Shown: one piece after another, positions 5,999-9,121 of the stretch
Position numbering within the stretch: the first letter of the stretch is position 1
Layout of the letters: the number at the start of each line of letters is the position of its first letter
Assembly (NCBI GenBank): GCA_937863905.1
Contig: CALMHV010000094.1
Span: forward strand, 1 to 9,121
Direction of reading: 5' to 3'
From: an uncultured Bacillota bacterium
GTDB lineage: Bacteria > Bacillota > Sulfobacillia > UBA995 > UBA9673
DNA: 9,121 nt
The notes under the pieces: generated by a model
What the model was told of the DNA's origin: nothing
The model's input: only the letters and a program-made list of their open reading frames with translations
Database searches by the model: none
Translations under genes and position numbers: made by a program

Positions 5999-6856
5999 CT
6001 ACGGGCGACGTTCGGGGAGCTTGACGAGCGCGACCATGCGGCCGGCCCGAGGGGAGGCCGGCGACCGCACGGTCTCTCGCCGGTGGGAATGGAACAACTC
6101 GCCCCGGCAGAAGGTGCACAGACCGGACACGTCGACCCGGAGCGGGTCGAGGCCGGCCCGGATGAGCGATTGCCGGTTGGCCTCCCAGAGGTCAAGGCGG
6201 GCCTTCCCACCCGGGAGCGGTACGGCCAGCACGCTGGGGCCAAGACGGGCGCGGGCCGGCTCAGAGACCTCGGGTCCGACCTCGTAGCAGCACGGGCCTA
6301 TCGAAGGGCCGATGGCCGCCAGCAGGTCCCCGGGGCGGCACCCGAGCTTCCGCCGCATCACCTCGACCGCCCGACCGGCGACCCCAGCGAGCGTCCCCCG
6401 CCAGCCGGCGTGGACCACTGCGGCGGCCGGGGTCTTCGGGTCCAGGAGCCAGATGGGTACGCAGTCAGCGCAGAACACCGCGAGGATTAGGGACCGGGAC
6501 AGGGTGACCAGGCCGTCGGTGTCCGGCTGGTGGCCGGACGCGGTGGCCACGACGACGGCGTCGCCATGCACCTGCCCGGCGGTCACCAGATGCTCGACGT
6601 CCAGGTCCAGAGCCCGGAAGAGGCGGCGCCGGTTCTCGGTCACGTCGACGGGGCTGTCGCCCGTCTGGTAGCCGACGTTCATCTGGTCCCAGGGGGAACG
6701 GCTAACGCCGCCGAGCCGGGTGGAGAAGACGGCCGTGGTCCCGGGAAGGGCCGACTCGAGGGAGGCGGCGCGAGCGACGACGACCCCTTGCCCCGCGTCC
6801 GCGAGGGGGAAGGACGTGGGTGACGGGTTGTCGAACGCCAACACCTGGTCGGCCAC
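5999..6856 (-). CDS. pgeF: Peptidoglycan editing factor PgeF (YfiH/YlmD, laccase-domain)
   Basis: This 285-residue protein is a complete PgeF/YfiH (formerly polyphenol oxidase or multicopper laccase-domain) protein. The metal/active-site residues are all visible: His98 in TAGQVHGD, Cys132 in FCADCVPI and His149 in VVHAGWRGT, corresponding to the E. coli YfiH triad. AIGPSIGPCCYEVG (181-194), DLWEANRQSL (222-231) and CTFCRGELFHSHRRE (247-261) complete the family pattern. In E. coli, PgeF removes L-serine misincorporated in place of L-alanine at the first peptide position of UDP-MurNAc precursors; purine-nucleoside activities have also been reported for the family. The start is a GTG with GGAAGGGGG just upstream, 30 bases after the stop of the dehydratase-family gene. 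A 105-base gap separates it from the HlyD-like gene; I saw no clear promoter or terminator in it. Confidence 0.95.
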   Translation of the reverse strand: MADQVLAFDNPSPTSFPLADAGQGVVVARAASLESALPGTTAVFSTRLGGVSRSPWDQMNVGYQTGDSPVDVTENRRRLFRALDLDVEHLVTAGQVHGDAVVVATASGHQPDTDGLVTLSRSLILAVFCADCVPIWLLDPKTPAAAVVHAGWRGTLAGVAGRAVEVMRRKLGCRPGDLLAAIGPSIGPCCYEVGPEVSEPARARLGPSVLAVPLPGGKARLDLWEANRQSLIRAGLDPLRVDVSGLCTFCRGELFHSHRRETVRSPASPRAGRMVALVKLPERRP

Positions 6857-6886
6857 GTGGTCCCCCTTCCGTTCTCGCCCCTGGAG

Positions 6887-8311
6887 TTAGCTCGTGATGC
6901 CCGCCAGGCGCCTAACGTCGGCCTTGCGCTGCTCCAGGTCGTAGAGCCCGGTGATGGCGATGCGCTCCATGATGGGTGAGCCGCCGCCGTGGATACCGGC
7001 CACCTGCATGACCCCGGACGTGCTGGAACACAGAGCGTCCGACAGGAACCGGAACAGCCGGTGCTGGTTCTCAGCCGACACGGCCGGGTTGCGCTTGATG
7101 TACTTGTCCAGGAAACGCGCGCTCACGGGGTCGAGCCACTCGCGCTCCGGGGGCAGGGTGGCCGGCAGGCCCCCGGCCAGGTCGATGACTGTCTCGAACT
7201 CGCGCATGACGTTGACCCCGGCGTGGTAGCGGCCCACGTTCGTGTAGACGATGTCCGGCACCATGGTTCCCGAAGTGGCCGGCTGCGCCGTGACGCTCGC
7301 CGCCAGGCCGGCGGCGAAGACAAGCTCCCCGACGGCGATGAGTTCGGCCAGTTTGTCCCTGACGTGGGGCGCCTTGGCCACCCCGTTGTACTCGGCGACG
7401 AGGGCCGCCGCTCCCGTCATGATATCAGACACGGCCGCCTTGCACCCGGTGTAGCTGTGGCGGTGGTAGGTGGCGAAAAGCGCGGCGAGTTGACCGGCGA
7501 AGGCCGTCTCCCCACACAGGAACACGCGGTCCCAGGGCACGAACACGTCGTCGAAGACGGTCAGGGAGTCGGAGGCCCCGTACTCGGCCGCCGGGGCCTT
7601 CAGGACCTCGCGCGGGCGGGCGTGGGTGCAGCGGACGAAGAGGTGCACCCCGGGCGCGTCGGCCGGCACGGCGAAGGCCACCGACCAGTCCGTGTCGGCC
7701 GGGGTCATGAGCCTGGTCGGCAGGACGATGATCTCGTCGGCGTAGGGACCGACGGTGTTGTGGGCCTTGGCCCCCCTGACGACGATGCCGTCGGCCCGCC
7801 TCTCCACGACGCGCAGGTAGAGGTCGGGGTCCTCCTGCTCGAAGGGCCGCTTCGAGCGGTCGCCCTTCACGTCGGTCTGGGCCGCGTTCCCGACGAGATC
7901 GTTGTCCTGGAAGTAGCGCAGGTAGGCGTTGAACCGCGCGTGGTAGGGCACTCCTGTGGCGTCCTCGGCGAGTTTCGTGACCACCGACAGGGCGTTCAGG
8001 GCATCGACGCCCATGCATCTCTGGATACAGCCACCGGTGCGCCGGCAGAGGATGCGGGTCAGGCGCTGCTTGGCGAGGAGGTCGTCGGTCGTGCGGTGGA
8101 TGTGGCAGAAACGATTGATCCGCGCCCCGCTCAGGTGAGAGGTCGCCGTGGCCAGTCCCTTCAACTCGGGGTCGTCCACGTTGAAGGTCTCGCTGATGAC
8201 GCGGATGCCGGGTAGGATGTCCGGGTGGTCTCGCTGCACCAGTTCTCCCTGGTAGTGAACGTTCCGGGCCAGACCCTTGAGTCTCGCGAGGTAGTCGTCG
8301 GCCGTCCTCAA
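6887..8311 (-). CDS. 4-hydroxybutyryl-CoA dehydratase / 4-HPA 3-hydroxylase family protein
   Basis: This 474-residue protein belongs to the acyl-CoA-dehydrogenase-fold family that contains the FAD and [4Fe-4S] enzyme 4-hydroxybutyryl-CoA dehydratase (AbfD) and flavin-dependent HpaB hydroxylases. The cluster ligands of AbfD are present: Cys95 and Cys99 in GGCIQRCMGVDALNAL, His283 and Cys290 in YHRHSYTGCK. Residues matching AbfD Gln101, Thr190, Tyr296 and Lys300 are also kept (Gln97, Thr186, Tyr287, Lys291). Other shared blocks are NDLVGNAAQTDVKGDRS, DPDLYLRVVERRADGIVVRGAKAH and HGGGSP. However, AbfD Glu257 and Glu455 align with Asp248 and Ala438, by my recalled alignment. Having the iron-sulfur ligands argues against a simple HpaB monooxygenase; the substrate is unknown. 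I chose the TTG at 8311 because GGAGG lies seven bases upstream and RTADDYLARLK matches the family N-terminus. The open frame back to 8425 has no family similarity. Confidence 0.85.
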   Translation of the reverse strand: MRTADDYLARLKGLARNVHYQGELVQRDHPDILPGIRVISETFNVDDPELKGLATATSHLSGARINRFCHIHRTTDDLLAKQRLTRILCRRTGGCIQRCMGVDALNALSVVTKLAEDATGVPYHARFNAYLRYFQDNDLVGNAAQTDVKGDRSKRPFEQEDPDLYLRVVERRADGIVVRGAKAHNTVGPYADEIIVLPTRLMTPADTDWSVAFAVPADAPGVHLFVRCTHARPREVLKAPAAEYGASDSLTVFDDVFVPWDRVFLCGETAFAGQLAALFATYHRHSYTGCKAAVSDIMTGAAALVAEYNGVAKAPHVRDKLAELIAVGELVFAAGLAASVTAQPATSGTMVPDIVYTNVGRYHAGVNVMREFETVIDLAGGLPATLPPEREWLDPVSARFLDKYIKRNPAVSAENQHRLFRFLSDALCSSTSGVMQVAGIHGGGSPIMERIAITGLYDLEQRKADVRRLAGITS

Positions 8312-8318
8312 GCTATCG

Positions 8319-8323
8319 CCTCC
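8319..8323 (-). promoter_or_regulatory. Shine-Dalgarno deciding the TTG start at 8311
   Basis: GGAGG with a 7-base spacer precedes the TTG at 8311. It fixes the start of the dehydratase-family gene 38 codons inside the longest open frame. Confidence 0.7.
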
Positions 8324-8385
8324 GCCATTGTCGGACTTTTCGCGCTCGTCCTCTTCCGCGCGGCGAAGGAGGTTCCCTGCAGGAC

Positions 8386-8416
8386 GGGGCCGACCGGCGG
8401 CGCCGGCGCGAGCCCC
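8386..8416 (-). terminator. Two-tier GC hairpin after the transporter gene
   Basis: In the transcript GGGGC (8416-8412) pairs with GCCCC (8390-8386), and inside it CCGGC pairs with GCCGG around a 3-base loop. It lies about 20 bases past the stop of the membrane transporter gene, in the 123-base gap before the dehydratase-family gene. No U tract follows, so it may be a weak terminator, an mRNA-end stabiliser or chance. I saw no clear promoter in the remainder of the gap. Confidence 0.3.
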
Positions 8417-8434
8417 CAGGCGCAACCGGGAGGC

Positions 8435-9097
8435 TCAGAGAGCCAGGCTGAGGAGGGCGGCGCCAAGACCCATGAGGAGGACGACGGCCCCGGCCGCCAG
8501 TTCCCCGTACCGCTCGAAAGCGTCCACCCTGAGGCTCCGGAGACCGAGGAGCGAGACCAGGACCACGGCGATCATGGTCCCGAGAGTGGCCGCTACCCAG
8601 ACCCCGATGGCCAGGAGCGAAGACGTCAGGCCGTAGGCCGAGGCGGCGAAGAAAATGGGAATGGCTTCGGCGCAGGGGCGGAGTCCAAAGACCGCTCCGG
8701 TCAGGATGTGGTCCCGGGGCCCGCCGCCGGCGGGGGCGAGGTCGCTCGGGAGTTCCCCGTGCCGGTGGCCGCCCTTTCTGGCGGCCTTCATCCCCCGCAG
8801 CGACAGGACCACGCCGAACACGGCCAGGATGCCGGCCCCGGTAAGCTCGGCGGCCGGGCCTATCCGTTCGATGGCCCTGGCCCCAAGGACAGCCAGAAGA
8901 AAACCCAGCGCGGCGGTGGACGCCAGATGGGCCAGGCCCCCGGCCACGACGGCCGTCAGGCTACGCCTGAGGTCCCACCGCCTGGCTTTGCTGAGGACCA
9001 CGAAGGGAACCCAGTGATCGGGAAGCAGAGCGTGGATGACGCCGACGACAGCGGAGCCGGCCACCACCACCAGCACTCCGCCGGCGCCACCGTCCAT
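8435..9097 (-). CDS. Six-helix membrane protein with H-x4-D-H motif, putative nickel/cobalt-type transporter
   Basis: This 220-residue integral membrane protein has about six hydrophobic segments (roughly 5-25, 46-70, 84-101, 132-155, 160-185, 198-219). The first ends in HALLPDH (22-28), an exact H-x4-D-H, the metal-selectivity signature of nickel/cobalt transporters (NiCoT, and the related NicO/UreH-like proteins). A cytosolic-type loop after segment 3 carries HRHGE (111-115), and segment 4 starts with FGLRPCAEAIPI, comparable to the Gly-x-x-Pro-Cys motif of NicO/RcnA-like carriers. This supports metal-ion transport, but direction and metal are unknown, and sulfite-exporter- or DsbD-like relatives share parts of this architecture. 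The ATG at 9097 gives a good first membrane helix, though its Shine-Dalgarno is weak. A TGA at 9115-9113 could be the end of a gene beyond the window. No nickel enzyme is encoded nearby. Confidence 0.65.
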   Translation of the reverse strand: MDGGAGGVLVVVAGSAVVGVIHALLPDHWVPFVVLSKARRWDLRRSLTAVVAGGLAHLASTAALGFLLAVLGARAIERIGPAAELTGAGILAVFGVVLSLRGMKAARKGGHRHGELPSDLAPAGGGPRDHILTGAVFGLRPCAEAIPIFFAASAYGLTSSLLAIGVWVAATLGTMIAVVLVSLLGLRSLRVDAFERYGELAAGAVVLLMGLGAALLSLAL

Positions 9098-9121
9098 TCC
9101 CGCACCGACCCTTCAGCCCGT

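Noticed and set aside
6989..8215. 408-residue plus-strand open frame rich in Gly, Asp, His and Val
   Set aside because: It is the antisense shadow of the dehydratase-family gene, whose minus-strand motifs are unambiguous.
8312..8425. 38-residue N-terminal extension of the dehydratase-family protein
   Set aside because: It precedes the family N-terminus, and a strong Shine-Dalgarno fits the TTG at 8311.
1..9121. tRNA, rRNA, CRISPR, insertion sequence or phage elements
   Set aside because: No cloverleaf, regular spaced repeats, transposase motifs or terminal inverted repeats were seen; the only notable repeat is the 24-bp tandem pair.

Overview
The window is GC-rich and gene-dense, and every credible gene is on the minus strand, so transcription runs from position 9121 towards 1. 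The gene content is that of a high-GC, Clostridia-like member of the Bacillota: pgeF (ylmD), yggS (ylmE), yggT (ylmG) and divIVA in the order of the Gram-positive division/cell-wall cluster, followed by a DUF5665 membrane protein and a YteA-like TraR/DksA zinc-finger protein. YteA-type proteins are typical of spore-formers. I cannot name the genus.

Layout in transcription order. First comes a 220-residue membrane protein with a nickel/cobalt-transporter-type H-x4-D-H motif (8435-9097). Next is a member of the 4-hydroxybutyryl-CoA dehydratase / 4-hydroxyphenylacetate 3-hydroxylase family that keeps all four [4Fe-4S] ligands (6887-8311). These two look like accessory metabolism placed upstream of the conserved block. 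The block itself is pgeF (5999-6856), a membrane-anchored HlyD-like protein (4394-5893), yggS (3652 to about 4443), yggT (3338-3637), divIVA (2552-3238), a DUF167/YggU protein (2238-2555), a FemAB-type peptidoglycan aminoacyltransferase (1107-2234), DUF5665 (685-1050) and the YteA-like gene (20-637). Most junctions are short or overlapping, which suggests one or a few polycistronic units. Several genes share a theme of septum and peptidoglycan: PgeF edits muropeptide precursors, DivIVA marks poles and septa, YggT is a division-cluster membrane protein, and the FemAB-like enzyme modifies lipid II.

Three things stand out. (1) sepF and ylmH, normally between yggS and divIVA, are absent. (2) Start codons are unusual: by my reading only one gene starts with ATG. 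The DUF167 gene can be read at full length only from a CTG or another non-canonical start, and yggS has its best Shine-Dalgarno in front of an ACG, next to a perfect 24-bp tandem duplication at the hlyD/yggS overlap. (3) The dehydratase-family enzyme keeps the iron-sulfur ligands but appears to lack two glutamates known to matter in the clostridial enzyme, so its reaction may differ.

I saw no tRNA, rRNA, CRISPR array, insertion sequence or prophage. Most of the window is ordinary chromosomal sequence, and I found no clear case of a wholly new multi-gene system. No intergenic gap exceeds about 125 bases.
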